This document shows, in pieces, positions 28,490-37,350 of a DNA stretch of 64,000 nucleotides. Below the pieces are notes generated by a model. It was not told the origin of the DNA. It did not search any database and worked only from the letters and a program-made list of their open reading frames with translations. The stretch is from Demequina silvatica (GTDB lineage: Bacteria > Actinomycetota > Actinomycetes > Actinomycetales > Demequinaceae), in NCBI RefSeq assembly GCF_000971215.1, contig NZ_BBMA01000005.1, forward strand, positions 246,842-310,841, read 5' to 3'. Position 1 is the first letter of the stretch, and each line of letters opens with the position of its first letter. Both the position numbers and the translations under genes were made by a program.

Positions 28490-30075
28490 CGATGCAACCG
28501 CCGGCCTGGGCGCCGCGCCGCACCTTCGAGCCCGCCGCGTTCGCGCTCGCGCTCGCCGCCTACCTGCTGTGGACCTGGGGCGTGGTGTCCGGGTGGGCCG
28601 ACCGCACCGTCGACACCTGGCTGCCCGGCCCCGCGACCCCGCTCGACCCGCGCTCGTACACCGGCCAGCTGGTCGAGGGCTTCGCGCTCTTCACCAACCC
28701 GTTCTTCGTGCTCGTCATCGCGCTCGCGTTCGCGGCGCGCGCGCTTCAACGGCGCCAGCGGCACCTCGCGGCGGCGCTCGCGATCGCCGCGCTGGGCTTC
28801 CCGCTGTGGCAGCTCAACCGGGTGCTGGTGGCACGGCCGCGGCCCGAGACCACGTTCGACGACTCGATCTCAGCCATCGGCTACGCGTACCCGTCCGGGC
28901 ACATCCTCGCGGTCACCATCCTGGTGTGGCTGCTCGTCACCATCGCGAACGCGCAGCGCCGCTCCACCGCGGCGCGCGTGCGGGTGCGGCTGTGGGGCGC
29001 GGCGATCGTGGCGCTCACGGTGGTCAGCCAGTGGGCCATGGGCACCGTCAACCTGTCGGACTCGGTGGGCGGATGGCTGTTCGGTGTGGTGGTCGCGTCC
29101 GCGGCGCTGTGGTGGAGCGGCGTCGAGGCGATCTCGGGATCGCTCAGTCGCAGCAAGGCCGCCCAGCCCGGGCGTCGCGCCGCCGTCATCTACAACCCGA
29201 CCAAGATCCTCGAGATCGAGTCCTTCCGCCGCCGGGTGACGTTCGCGATGACCCGCGACGGCTGGCAGTCGCCGATGTGGCTCGAGACCAGGGAGGACGA
29301 CCCGGGCGACGGCATGGCGCGCGAGGCTCTCGCGAAGAACGTCGACCTGGTGCTGGTCGCGGGCGGCGACGGCACGGTCCGCGCGGTCTGCGCCGCCATG
29401 GCCGGCTCCGGCGTGCCCGTCGCGGTGGTCCCCGCGGGCACCGGCAACCTGCTGGGCCGCAACCTCGGGATCCCCCTCGACGAGGACGACGCGCTCGACG
29501 TCGCGCTGCACGGCACGCCGCGCGCGATCGACATGATCCGGTGGAGCGTGGGCGACGAGTCCGCGGAGTTCGCCGTGATGGCCGGCGTGGGCCTCGACGC
29601 GCAGATCATGCGCGACACCGACCCGCGCCTCAAGAAGCTGGTCAAGGGAGGCGCGTACGTGGTCGCCGGCATCCGCCAGGTAGGCGCCGAGGCGTTCCGC
29701 GCCAAGGTGACCGTCGACGGCAGGCAGGTCCACGACGGCCGCGCCGTGATGACGCTCGTCGGCAACGTGGGGCGCCTGCAGGGCGGCATCAACCTGCTGC
29801 CCGACGCGGAGGCCGGGGACGGCCGTCTCCACGTGCTGGTCGCGAGCGGGGACGGCGTCCAGGGCATGGTGATGCGCCTGCTGGGGTCGCTGGCCCGGCG
29901 CGGCGGACGCTCCCCCATGCGCCGCACGGCGGGGCGCCGCGTGGAGGTCGAGCTCGACCGCGAGGTGCCGTTCCAGATCGACGGCGACACCGAGGGCACC
30001 ACGAGCGCGTTCAGCGCCGAGGTGATGCACGAGGCGCTCCTGGTCATGACGCCGCGGCGGTTCACGAGCGGCTGA
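28486..30075 (+). CDS. PAP2-like membrane domain fused to diacylglycerol kinase domain
   Basis: The 529-aa protein starts with a six-span PAP2-like domain (about 1-215) and ends with a diacylglycerol/lipid kinase catalytic domain (about 225-529: AVIYNPTK, VAGGDGTVR, PAGTGNLLGRN). In the PAP2 part, R-x6-RP (Lys replaced by Arg) and PSGH are present, but the third motif reads SQWAMGTVNLSD, lacking both the Arg and the nucleophilic His of SRx5HxxxD. It may therefore be a membrane anchor or lipid sensor rather than a phosphatase. The GTG start overlaps the permease stop; ATG at 28492 is an alternative. The 3' end overlaps recG by 14 bases. Confidence 0.85.
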   Translation: MTMQPPAWAPRRTFEPAAFALALAAYLLWTWGVVSGWADRTVDTWLPGPATPLDPRSYTGQLVEGFALFTNPFFVLVIALAFAARALQRRQRHLAAALAIAALGFPLWQLNRVLVARPRPETTFDDSISAIGYAYPSGHILAVTILVWLLVTIANAQRRSTAARVRVRLWGAAIVALTVVSQWAMGTVNLSDSVGGWLFGVVVASAALWWSGVEAISGSLSRSKAAQPGRRAAVIYNPTKILEIESFRRRVTFAMTRDGWQSPMWLETREDDPGDGMAREALAKNVDLVLVAGGDGTVRAVCAAMAGSGVPVAVVPAGTGNLLGRNLGIPLDEDDALDVALHGTPRAIDMIRWSVGDESAEFAVMAGVGLDAQIMRDTDPRLKKLVKGGAYVVAGIRQVGAEAFRAKVTVDGRQVHDGRAVMTLVGNVGRLQGGINLLPDAEAGDGRLHVLVASGDGVQGMVMRLLGSLARRGGRSPMRRTAGRRVEVELDREVPFQIDGDTEGTTSAFSAEVMHEALLVMTPRRFTSG

Positions 30076-32290
30076 GGAACTCCTCGCGGTCCCGGTCGAG
30101 CGAGTCGGCGATCGCGTCCGCGAGCGCGGGCCAGCGCGCCAGCGACGGGTCGCTCGCGACGAGCGCCGCCGCCTCCTGGCGCGCGTCCTCGATGACGTGG
30201 GCGTCGCGCACCACGCGCAGCAGCCGCAGCGAGTTGCGGCCCCCGGACTGCGCGGCGCCCAGCACGTCGCCCTCGCGGCGCAGCTCGAGGTCCTTCTCCG
30301 CGAGCAGGAAGCCGTCGGTGGTGGCCGCGAGCGCGGACAGGCGCCCGTGCGCCACCGAGCCCTGCTCGGCATGCGAGACGAGCAGGCAGATGCTCGCGCG
30401 ATCGCCGCGGCCCACGCGCCCCCGCAGCTGATGGAGCTGCGAGATCCCGAAGTGCTGCGCGTCGAGGACCACCATCGCGGTCGCCTCGGGCACGTCGACG
30501 CCCACCTCGATCACGGTGGTCGCGACCAGCACCGGTGCCGCTCCCGCCGCGAACCGCGCCATCGCCGCGTCCTTGTCCTCCGCCGCGAGGCGGCCGTGCA
30601 TCACCCCGACGCCGACCCCGGCGAGCGCCGGGTGCCCGGAAAGGAGCTCCGCCACCTCGAGGACCGCCGCGAGCGGCGGGCGCGCCGGGCCGTCCGACCC
30701 GGCCCCAGCAGCGTCCCCCTCGACCGCGTCGAGAGGGAGCTCCTCAGGCTCCTCCTCGGTGTCGCCGTCGATGCGCGGGCACACCACGTAGGCGCGGCCG
30801 CCGCGGTCGACCTCCTCGCGCACGCGCGCCCACGCGCGGTCGATCCACGCGGCGTTGCCCGCGGGTACCAGGTGCGTCACCGTCTCCTGGCGGCCGGCGG
30901 GCCGGTCGCTCAGCACGGATGTCTCCAGGTCGCCGAACACCGTCATCGCCACGGTGCGCGGGATCGGGGTGGCGGTCATGACGAGCGTGTGCGGGACGCG
31001 CTCGCCCCGCGCGCGCAGCGCGTCGCGCTGCTCGACGCCGAACCGGTGCTGCTCGTCGACCACCAACAGGCCCAGGTCCGCGAACTGGACGGTCTCGCTC
31101 AGCAGCGCGTGCGTGCCGACCACGATCCCGGCGGCGCCCGAGGCGGCCTCCGCGAGCGCGGCGCGGCGTTCGCGCGATCCCTGCGAGCCGGTGAGCAGGG
31201 TGACGCGCGTGGCGTCGTCGGCCGCGGTGAGCATGCCGCCGTCCGCGAGCGGCCCGAGCAGCGCGCGGAGCGAGCGCGCGTGCTGCGCGGCGAGGACCTC
31301 GGTGGGGGCGAGCAGCGCCGCCTGTCCCCCGGCGTCGACCACCTGCAGCATGGCGCGCAGCGCGACCACCGTCTTGCCGGCGCCCACGTCGCCCTGCAGG
31401 AGCCGCAGCATCGGGGTGTCGCGTGCGAGGTCCGCGGCGATGGTCTCACCCACCTCGCGCTGTCCGTCGGTGAGCCGGTACGGCAGGCGCGCGTCCAGCG
31501 CCGCGACCAGGCCGCCCGCCCGCGCGGGCCGAGGCACGGCGGCGAGCGCGTCGTGGTCGGCGCGGCGCCGCGCGAGCGCGGTCTGGAGGACCAGCGCCTC
31601 CTCGAAGCGGAGCCGCTCGCGTCCGCGCCGGTGGTCCTGGTCGGTCTCGGGGACGTGGACCAGCCGCAGCGCCTCGAGGAGCGTGGGCAGCCCGCGACGC
31701 TCGCGCAGCTCGGCGGGCAGCGGGTCGGGCACGTCGGCCTCGGTGAGGGGGTCGAGGACGGCCCGCACCGCGCGGCCGATCCGCCAGGTGGGGACCGATG
31801 CGGCGGCCGGGTAGAGCGGGATGGGTCGGGAGGCCTCGGCGACGGCCTCGTCCTCGTCGGCGGCGTCCACGCCCACGATGAGGTAGTCGGGGTGGGTCAG
31901 CTGGCGGCGCCCGCGGTACTCCCCCACGGTGCCGGTGAAGAGCCCGCGCCGGCCCGGCCGCAGCTTGTCCTCGTGCATGCGCAGCACACCCGCGCGCTTG
32001 GCGAAGAACGTGAGCTGGAGGCTGTCGCGGCCGTCGGTCACCACGGCCTCGAGCATCGCGCCGCCGCGCGAGCGCATCTGCCGCACCGTCGCGGTGCGCA
32101 CCTGCGCCATCACGGTCACGTGCTCGCCCTCGCGCAACTGCGCCAGCGGCGTCATCTCCCCGGGGGCGCCGTACCTGCGCGGGTAGTGGCGCAGCAGGTC
32201 GCCCACGGTGACGAGGCCGAGCTTCTCCAACGATCCGGCCGTGCGGGCGCCCAGCACCTTCGCGAGCGGCTCCTCGAGGCGTCCGGTCAT
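30062..32290 (-). CDS. recG: ATP-dependent DNA helicase RecG
   Basis: Remodels stalled forks and branched DNA. The 742-aa protein has the N-terminal wedge domain (about 60-200), Walker A GDVGAGKTVVALRAML, motif II region VVDEQHRFGVEQRDAL, motif III VMTATPIPRT, and the RecG C-terminal block with VLDAQHFGISQLHQLRGRVGRG. The ATG overlaps the stop of the DAK gene (ATGA), as in other Actinobacteria. A near-copy of the dispersed motif (GGACCGATGCG, one inserted base, about 31792) lies in it. Confidence 0.95.
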   Translation of the reverse strand: MTGRLEEPLAKVLGARTAGSLEKLGLVTVGDLLRHYPRRYGAPGEMTPLAQLREGEHVTVMAQVRTATVRQMRSRGGAMLEAVVTDGRDSLQLTFFAKRAGVLRMHEDKLRPGRRGLFTGTVGEYRGRRQLTHPDYLIVGVDAADEDEAVAEASRPIPLYPAAASVPTWRIGRAVRAVLDPLTEADVPDPLPAELRERRGLPTLLEALRLVHVPETDQDHRRGRERLRFEEALVLQTALARRRADHDALAAVPRPARAGGLVAALDARLPYRLTDGQREVGETIAADLARDTPMLRLLQGDVGAGKTVVALRAMLQVVDAGGQAALLAPTEVLAAQHARSLRALLGPLADGGMLTAADDATRVTLLTGSQGSRERRAALAEAASGAAGIVVGTHALLSETVQFADLGLLVVDEQHRFGVEQRDALRARGERVPHTLVMTATPIPRTVAMTVFGDLETSVLSDRPAGRQETVTHLVPAGNAAWIDRAWARVREEVDRGGRAYVVCPRIDGDTEEEPEELPLDAVEGDAAGAGSDGPARPPLAAVLEVAELLSGHPALAGVGVGVMHGRLAAEDKDAAMARFAAGAAPVLVATTVIEVGVDVPEATAMVVLDAQHFGISQLHQLRGRVGRGDRASICLLVSHAEQGSVAHGRLSALAATTDGFLLAEKDLELRREGDVLGAAQSGGRNSLRLLRVVRDAHVIEDARQEAAALVASDPSLARWPALADAIADSLDRDREEFLSRS

Positions 32291-33801
32291 GACGGCGCCG
32301 ACTCCACACCGATGAGGATGGGCGGCCACTCCTGACCGCCGGGGTACACCGCGAGCTCGGCGCCGGGCGAGCGCGCCTCGACGGACGCGCGGGCCTCGTC
32401 GCCCACGGAGTCGTCGATACCGCGGGCCAGCACCAGCGTCACCACCTCGGTGCCGGGGCCTACGAGCGTGTCGAGGTCCTCGTCGAGCGCATCGCCCGTG
32501 CTCTGGCCCACCGCGGTCGACGCGACGGCGGCGCGCATGAGGTGCGCGACGTCCTCGCCCGGCGTCGCGAGCGCGGAGGCCGCGACGGCGGCGATCACGT
32601 GCGCCTCGTGAGACGCCTCGATCACCACCAGGCGGGGCCTGCCGCGCTTGTCCGCGAGCGCGCGCGCGGTCGCGAGCAGCGACGGGTCCCCCGCCACCAC
32701 GATCGCCTCGGCGCCCGACGCGTCGCGCACCGCGCGGCTCAGGTCCCGCTTGCGCAGCGAGCCCGGCTCGGGCACCACCAGCACCACCGCGCCGGCGTCC
32801 GCGAGCGGCTCCGCGAGCCCGGGGCACGTGGTGAGCGCCACCACCCCGGTCGCGGAGCGGTCCTGGACCGTGCTCATGGTGATGGAGCGCGCGACGATCT
32901 GGTGGGCGTCGAGCTCCTCCGCCAGCGCGACCGCCCGCGCGGGGTGGTCGGTGTGGACGTGGGCCTGCACCAGGCCGTGGGACGCGGTCACCGTCACCGA
33001 GTCGCCGATCGCCGTGAGACGCTCGAGCAGGCCCGCGCGGGCATCCTCCTCGCGGTCGGCGACGAACATCACCTCGTACTCCCCGCCGTCCTCCTCGCCG
33101 TGGCTCGCGTGGCCGGGCTGCACCACGCGGTGGCGGCGCCCGGGCAGCTCCCACGCGACGGCGGGATGAGCGGCGAGCGCGCCCTCGCCCGCGATGGCCT
33201 CCGCGAGCATCTCTAGCTGGAGCACCAGCGCGGCGGCGCCCGCGTCGACCACCCCGGCGGCGCGCGCGCTCGGCAGCTGCTCGGTGGTGCGCTTGAGGCC
33301 GTCCCTCGCGCCGTCGACGGCCGCGACGATCACCTGCTCGCGGGAGCCCCCGCCGGTCGCGGACGCGTTCGCGGAGCGGGCCGCGGCGCGCGCGACGGAC
33401 AGGATGGTGCCCTCGACGGGCGCGCCCACGGCGGCGTACGCGGCCTCCGCCGCCCGCCCGAGCGCGAGCGACAGCCCGCGCGCGTCGACGCTCTCGAGGC
33501 CGCCCTTGGAGTCGATGACCCGCAGGAGCGCGCTGAGGTACTGGCTGAGGATCACGCCGGAGTTGCCGCGGGCGCCCATGAGGGCGCCGCGGGCGAACGC
33601 CGCGGCGACGTCGCGGTGCGAGGCGTCCGCGGGGAGCCGCGCGACGGCGCGGTTGCCCTCCTGCAGCGTGAGGTACACGTTGGTGCCGGTGTCCGCGTCC
33701 GCGACGGGGAACACGTTGATCGCGTCGAGGCGCCCGCGCGAGTGGCGCACGGCGTCCATCCCGGACCCGAGCCAGCGGCGCAGGGCATGCGCTTCGCTCA
33801 C
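32287..33801 (-). CDS. DAK2/FakA-like phosphatase-kinase domain protein
   Basis: The 504-aa protein has a DhaL-type nucleotide-binding domain at the N-terminus ([32 protein letters not shown]) and a C-terminal DAK-like part, the architecture of YloV/FakA. FakA phosphorylates fatty acids bound to FakB in Firmicutes; in Actinobacteria this gene is always near rpmB-recG and its substrate is less certain. The start is supported by GGAGGTGA upstream of the ATG. Confidence 0.85.
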   Translation of the reverse strand: MSEAHALRRWLGSGMDAVRHSRGRLDAINVFPVADADTGTNVYLTLQEGNRAVARLPADASHRDVAAAFARGALMGARGNSGVILSQYLSALLRVIDSKGGLESVDARGLSLALGRAAEAAYAAVGAPVEGTILSVARAAARSANASATGGGSREQVIVAAVDGARDGLKRTTEQLPSARAAGVVDAGAAALVLQLEMLAEAIAGEGALAAHPAVAWELPGRRHRVVQPGHASHGEEDGGEYEVMFVADREEDARAGLLERLTAIGDSVTVTASHGLVQAHVHTDHPARAVALAEELDAHQIVARSITMSTVQDRSATGVVALTTCPGLAEPLADAGAVVLVVPEPGSLRKRDLSRAVRDASGAEAIVVAGDPSLLATARALADKRGRPRLVVIEASHEAHVIAAVAASALATPGEDVAHLMRAAVASTAVGQSTGDALDEDLDTLVGPGTEVVTLVLARGIDDSVGDEARASVEARSPGAELAVYPGGQEWPPILIGVESAPS

Positions 33802-33910
33802 GGGTCACCTCCGGCACTGGACACGGCGCGGGGTCGCCGCTCGCGTACTATCGTGGCACGGCCCGCCGACAGCGAGCGCATCCCCTCCCGGGGTCGCCCG
33901 CCCCGCGGGT

Positions 33911-33940
33911 TTGCCGTCTGGGGCGGATCTCGGTTACCCT
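33911..33940 (+). promoter_or_regulatory. Promoter of rpmB
   Basis: TTGCCG (33911-33916) and TACCCT (33935-33940) are 18 bases apart, about 82 bases before the rpmB start. Confidence 0.55.
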
Positions 33941-33976
33941 AGTGCGGTTGCCCGAGCACCCGGGCCCCCAAGCTTT

Positions 33977-33999
33977 GCGGATCGCGAACGTCGATCCGC
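33977..33999 (+). promoter_or_regulatory. Stem-loop in the rpmB leader
   Basis: GCGGATCG and CGATCCGC form a perfect 8-bp stem with a 7-base loop, 22 bases before the GTG start and just upstream of the AGGAG ribosome binding site. It may influence L28 translation; function is inferred from placement. Confidence 0.45.
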
Positions 34000-34021
34000 G
34001 CCAGAAACTAGGAGAACTATC

Positions 34022-34213
34022 GTGGCTGCCACCTGCGACGTCTGCGCCAAGGGACCGTCCTTCGGTCACAGCATCTCGCACTCGCACCGCCGCACCAAGC
34101 GTCGCTGGAACCCGAACATCCAGCGCGTGCGTGCCGTGGTCGCGGGTACCCCCAAGCGCCTCAACGTGTGCACCTCGTGCCTCAAGGCCGGCAAGGTCCA
34201 GCGCGCCATCTGA
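34022..34213 (+). CDS. rpmB: 50S ribosomal protein L28, cysteine-containing form
   Basis: The 63-aa protein starts [20 protein letters not shown] from GTG and keeps both cysteine pairs (CDVC, CTSC), so it is the zinc-binding (C+) form, like L32 in this window. AGGAG lies 7 bases before the start and a Rho-independent terminator follows. Confidence 0.97.
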   Translation: MAATCDVCAKGPSFGHSISHSHRRTKRRWNPNIQRVRAVVAGTPKRLNVCTSCLKAGKVQRAI

Positions 34214-34266
34214 TGGATGCGCGCTCACGCGCGCATCGGCGCGGCTGACCGCCGACCCACCCAGAG

Positions 34267-34297
34267 ACGGACGTCCTCCCCGGAGGGCGTCCGTTTT
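34267..34297 (+). terminator. Rho-independent terminator of rpmB
   Basis: ACGGACGTCCTCC pairs with GGAGGGCGTCCGT across a 2-base loop with one mismatch and is followed by TTTT, about 55 bases after the rpmB stop. Confidence 0.8.
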
Positions 34298-34326
34298 CGC
34301 ATGCCCGGACGGGGCGCTGCGGGACC

Positions 34327-35268
34327 TCAGCCTCCGAAGTGGTCCCAGCCCAGCATGTCCGGCACCTCGCCGTCGACGCGCACGCCCGCGAAGGCGTCCG
34401 TGGTCTCCCCCACCACCGTCCAGCCGACCGGCACGGCCTCCGCGCGCGGGAACACCGCGAGCATGTGGTGGTCCTCGCCGCCGGTGAGCGCCCACGGGCG
34501 CGGGTCCACCAGCAGCTCGGTCGCGGCGAACCGCGCGCCCTCGTGGAGCGGCACGTCCTCCGAACGCAGCGCCACGCCTACCTCGGAGCGGCGCGCGATC
34601 CGGCCGGCGTCGCGCACCAGCCCGTCGGAGATGTCCATGAGCGCGGTGGCACCATGCAGCGCCGCCTCGAGGCCCGCGCCGATCCGCGGCCGGGGTCGCA
34701 GGAACAGCCCGATGGTCTCCTCGTCGATCCGCCGGCCCTCGGTCAGCTGCACGTAGCCCGCGGCGGCCGCCCCGAGCGGCCCGGACACGGCCACGACCTG
34801 CCCGGGCAGCGCATCGTCCCTGGTGATCGGCTCGGTACCGTGCGTCTCGCCCAGCACGGTGACGGAGATCGCGATGTCGCGCGACGCGGACAGGTCGCCG
34901 CCGACCACGCCCACGCCGTGCGGCTCGCAGGCCTCGCGCAGCCCGTCCGCGAAGCGCATCACCCAGTCGGCGTCGAGCGACGGGGGCACGGCCAGCGTGA
35001 TCTGCAGCGCGGTCGGGACGGCGCCCATCGCGTCGATGTCCGCGAGGTTCTGCATGGCGGCGCGCCAGCCGATGTCCTCGGGGCTCGACCAGTCGAGCCG
35101 GAAGTGGTGGCCCTCCATCAGCACGTCCGAGGAGACCACCAGGTCGCCGTCGACGGACAGGACCGCCGCGTCGTCGCCGGGGCCGAGGATCTCGGAGTCG
35201 GACACGGGCAGCCTCGGGGCGAAGGCCGCGATGAGCGCGTCCTCCCCCATCTCACCGACAGTCGCCAT
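34327..35268 (-). CDS. thiL: Thiamine-monophosphate kinase
   Basis: Phosphorylates TMP to the coenzyme TPP. The 313-aa protein has the AIR-synthase-like N-terminus MATVGEMGEDALI, the Mg-binding LGPGDDAAVL, VVSSDVLMEGHHFR, and the C-terminal TGGEDHHML. TACGCT ends 7 bases before the ATG, so the mRNA may be leaderless. It lies beside rpmB as usual, but its usual neighbours DUF3515 and ddl are 6 and 16 kb away here. A dispersed motif (34810) reads TRDDALPG. Confidence 0.95.
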   Translation of the reverse strand: MATVGEMGEDALIAAFAPRLPVSDSEILGPGDDAAVLSVDGDLVVSSDVLMEGHHFRLDWSSPEDIGWRAAMQNLADIDAMGAVPTALQITLAVPPSLDADWVMRFADGLREACEPHGVGVVGGDLSASRDIAISVTVLGETHGTEPITRDDALPGQVVAVSGPLGAAAAGYVQLTEGRRIDEETIGLFLRPRPRIGAGLEAALHGATALMDISDGLVRDAGRIARRSEVGVALRSEDVPLHEGARFAATELLVDPRPWALTGGEDHHMLAVFPRAEAVPVGWTVVGETTDAFAGVRVDGEVPDMLGWDHFGG

Positions 35269-35286
35269 GGGGACAAGCGTAGGGCG

Positions 35287-35296
35287 GGACGATGCG
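35287..35296 (+). repeat. GGACGATGCG dispersed motif, upstream of thiL
   Basis: Exact copy in the divergent thiL-tfoX-like gap, with flank CGGGCCGGCC. Confidence 0.85.
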
Positions 35297-35352
35297 CGGG
35301 CCGGCCACGCGTCCGGGTCGCGGCAGGGCGCGGGGTGCGGGAGAGTCGTGCC

Positions 35353-35679
35353 ATGGAGATGCCACGCCCGACGGAGGAGGCCAAGGCCGCGTTCCGCGCC
35401 CTGGTGCCCGACGCGCCCGGGGTCGAGGTGCGGCCCATGTTCGGCCAGCTCGCGGGGTTCGTGACGGGCAACATGTTCATGGCGCTGTACGGCGACCGGG
35501 TGACGTTCAAGCTGGCGGCCGCGGACCTCGCGGACGCGCGCGGACGTGCCGACGCGGAGCCGTTCGCCCCGGGCGGGAGGACGATGCGCGAGTACGTCTC
35601 CCTGCCGCTCGCCGCGCGCGACGTGGACGGCCTGGTCGAGCGGGCGCTGGCCTACGTCGCGACGCTGCCCCCCAAATAG
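35353..35679 (+). CDS. TfoX/Sxy N-terminal domain protein
   Basis: The 108-aa product fits the TfoX_N fold: VEVRPMFGQLAGFVTGNMFMALYGDRVTFKL in segments, then REYVSLP and a C-terminal helix. Full TfoX/Sxy proteins control competence in gamma-proteobacteria, but single-domain homologues are widespread and mostly uncharacterised. The ATG at 35353 has only a weak GGAGAG upstream. An exact dispersed motif (35579) lies in the gene, read R-T-M-R. Confidence 0.8.
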   Translation: MEMPRPTEEAKAAFRALVPDAPGVEVRPMFGQLAGFVTGNMFMALYGDRVTFKLAAADLADARGRADAEPFAPGGRTMREYVSLPLAARDVDGLVERALAYVATLPPK

Positions 35680-35717
35680 GCGGCCCCAGAAGTAGGGTCA
35701 GGCTCCCACCACAAATG

Positions 35718-35739
35718 GGGGCAATCCGGTCATTGCCCC
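35718..35739 (+). terminator. Hairpin downstream of the TfoX-like gene
   Basis: GGGGCAAT and ATTGCCCC form a perfect 8-bp stem with a 6-base loop, about 40 bases after the stop. No T-run follows. The rest of the 164-base gap shows nothing else clear. Confidence 0.4.
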
Positions 35740-35843
35740 GGCCTCGCGAGGCGCGCACCATGGCACGAGCGGGTGCAGGAGCCCGAGCGTCACGCGGGCC
35801 CCGGATCCCGCACTCGTGCGCCGGCCCGCGGGGGGAAGTCATC

Positions 35844-36320
35844 ATGCGCATCGTCTATCGCGCACTCACACTCGTCGTCGTCGCGCTCGCCGCCGTCCAG
35901 GTCGCCGCGCTCACGTGGTTCATGGGCGGCGCCATCGCCTGGACGGACGCGGGCGGCACGCTCGACCGGGACGCCCTGTGGGGGTCCACCGCGCCGTTCG
36001 TCGAGGTGCACGGTCTCGACGCCTACTGGTTCATCGGGTCGGTCGCCATGCCGGTCGCGGCGGCCGCCGTCGCGATCGCCGCGATCCTCTGGCGCAACGA
36101 GCTCGCGGTCCTCGCCGGGCTCGCGCTCGTCGGGCTCGCCATCGGCCAGGCGCTCATCCTCAAGGGCGTGGTCGAGGGCCTCGGGGCGCTCGCGCTGCAG
36201 GGCGCCCTGGTGGTCGCGATCGCGGCGATCGCCGCGATCGCGCCGAAGGGCGCGGCGTGGGCCTCCGCGAACCGCGCCAAGGTGCGTGCCGCCTACGCGC
36301 ACACGCCGCTCGCCGCCTGA
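35844..36320 (+). CDS. Four-span membrane protein of unknown function
   Basis: A 158-aa hydrophobic protein with probable spans at about 7-29, 58-79, 83-103 and 110-130 and a short basic C-terminus. No motif is recognised. GGGGGAAG lies before the ATG. It is a single gene ending at a strong terminator. Confidence 0.75.
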   Translation: MRIVYRALTLVVVALAAVQVAALTWFMGGAIAWTDAGGTLDRDALWGSTAPFVEVHGLDAYWFIGSVAMPVAAAAVAIAAILWRNELAVLAGLALVGLAIGQALILKGVVEGLGALALQGALVVAIAAIAAIAPKGAAWASANRAKVRAAYAHTPLAA

Positions 36321-36336
36321 CTCTCGGGAGCGCACA

Positions 36337-36368
36337 GGAGGGCCGGCACCCGCGGGTGCCGGCCCTCC
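36337..36368. terminator. Bidirectional terminator hairpin
   Basis: GGAGGGCCGGCACCCG and its exact reverse complement form a 32-base perfect palindrome between convergent genes, ending 7 bases from the oxidoreductase stop. Confidence 0.8.
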
Positions 36369-36375
36369 TCCGCGT

Positions 36376-37350
36376 TCAGGCGACCGCGACCACGAGCTTG
36401 CCCGCCACGTGCTGGCGCTCGAGCGCGGCGAGCGCCTCAGCCGTCCGCTCCAGCGGCACGGCGGCCTGGATCACGGGACGCACGCGACCCTCGGCGAGCC
36501 ATCCGGCGACGCGGGCGAGGTTCTCGCTCGACGGCTCGGTGCCGACCACCACGACGCGCCGCCGCGCGAGAGGTGCCAGGGCCTTCGCGCGGTAGATCGC
36601 CCACGCGGGACCCAGCAGCGGGCCGCCGCCGAGCCCGCCCGCGGCCAGGTGGACGCCGCCCGGCGCGAGGATCCGGCGCAGGCGCGGCAGCGACGTGGTG
36701 CCGACGGTGTCGTAGATGACGTCGAACGTCTCCCCGCACGCCGCAACGTCCTCGCGGGTGTAGTCGACGACGCGGTCCGCGCCCAGCAGCGCCACCATGG
36801 AGGCATTCCGCCCGGAGCACACCGCCGCCACGCGGCTCGCGCCGAGCACCCGCGCGATCTGGACGGCGAAGTGGCCCACGCCGCCGGACGCCCCGATCAC
36901 CAGGACCCGGCGGCCCTCGCAGCCGCCGCCGTCCTCGAGGCCGCCGAGCGCGGTGATCGCGGCGATGGGCACCGCGGCGGCCTCGGCGTCCGTGATGGAG
37001 TCCGGCGTGCGCGCGATCTTGGACGCCTCCGCGATCGCGTAGTCCGCGCAGCCACCGAAGCCGAGGAACCCGAACACCCGGTCGCCGACAGCCGGCCCGG
37101 CGACGCCGGCGCCGACCGCGTCGACCTCGCCCGCCGCATCGGCCCCCACCACCCGGGTGCCGGGCGAGCGCAGCCCGAAGCTGAAGCGCGCGAGCCACGG
37201 ATCGCCGCGGTAGATGTGCCAGTCCCAGGGATTGAGGCCGGCGGCGCGGACGCGGATCCGCACCTCGCCCTCCCCCGGCTCGGGGATGGGCACGTCGCGC
37301 AGCCGGTGCGTCTCCGGGCCGCCGTACTTGGAGTAGGTCACGGCCCTCAT
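36376..37350 (-). CDS. Zinc-independent alcohol dehydrogenase / quinone reductase family protein
   Basis: The 324-aa MDR-superfamily protein has a GroES-like N-terminus (AAGLNPWDWHIYRGDPW), no catalytic-zinc cysteine/histidine set, and a Rossmann motif VLVIGASGGVGHFAVQIA. It is likely an NADPH:quinone or enone reductase. Its ATG overlaps the stop of an upstream paralogue (about the same length, shared VVDYTRE and VLLNGASGG-type motifs), so the two arose by duplication and are co-translated. Confidence 0.85.
   Translation of the reverse strand: MRAVTYSKYGGPETHRLRDVPIPEPGEGEVRIRVRAAGLNPWDWHIYRGDPWLARFSFGLRSPGTRVVGADAAGEVDAVGAGVAGPAVGDRVFGFLGFGGCADYAIAEASKIARTPDSITDAEAAAVPIAAITALGGLEDGGGCEGRRVLVIGASGGVGHFAVQIARVLGASRVAAVCSGRNASMVALLGADRVVDYTREDVAACGETFDVIYDTVGTTSLPRLRRILAPGGVHLAAGGLGGGPLLGPAWAIYRAKALAPLARRRVVVVGTEPSSENLARVAGWLAEGRVRPVIQAAVPLERTAEALAALERQHVAGKLVVAVA

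Noticed and set aside
31791..31801. GGACCGATGCG in recG, and the same word near 63319
   Set aside because: One inserted base breaks the core; counted only as near-matches, not as members of the dispersed motif.
30062..33817. A single 1251-codon minus-strand frame across recG and the DAK gene
   Set aside because: Only the last 742 codons match RecG; the upstream part is the DAK gene read in the wrong frame, and recG starts at the ATGA overlap at 32290.
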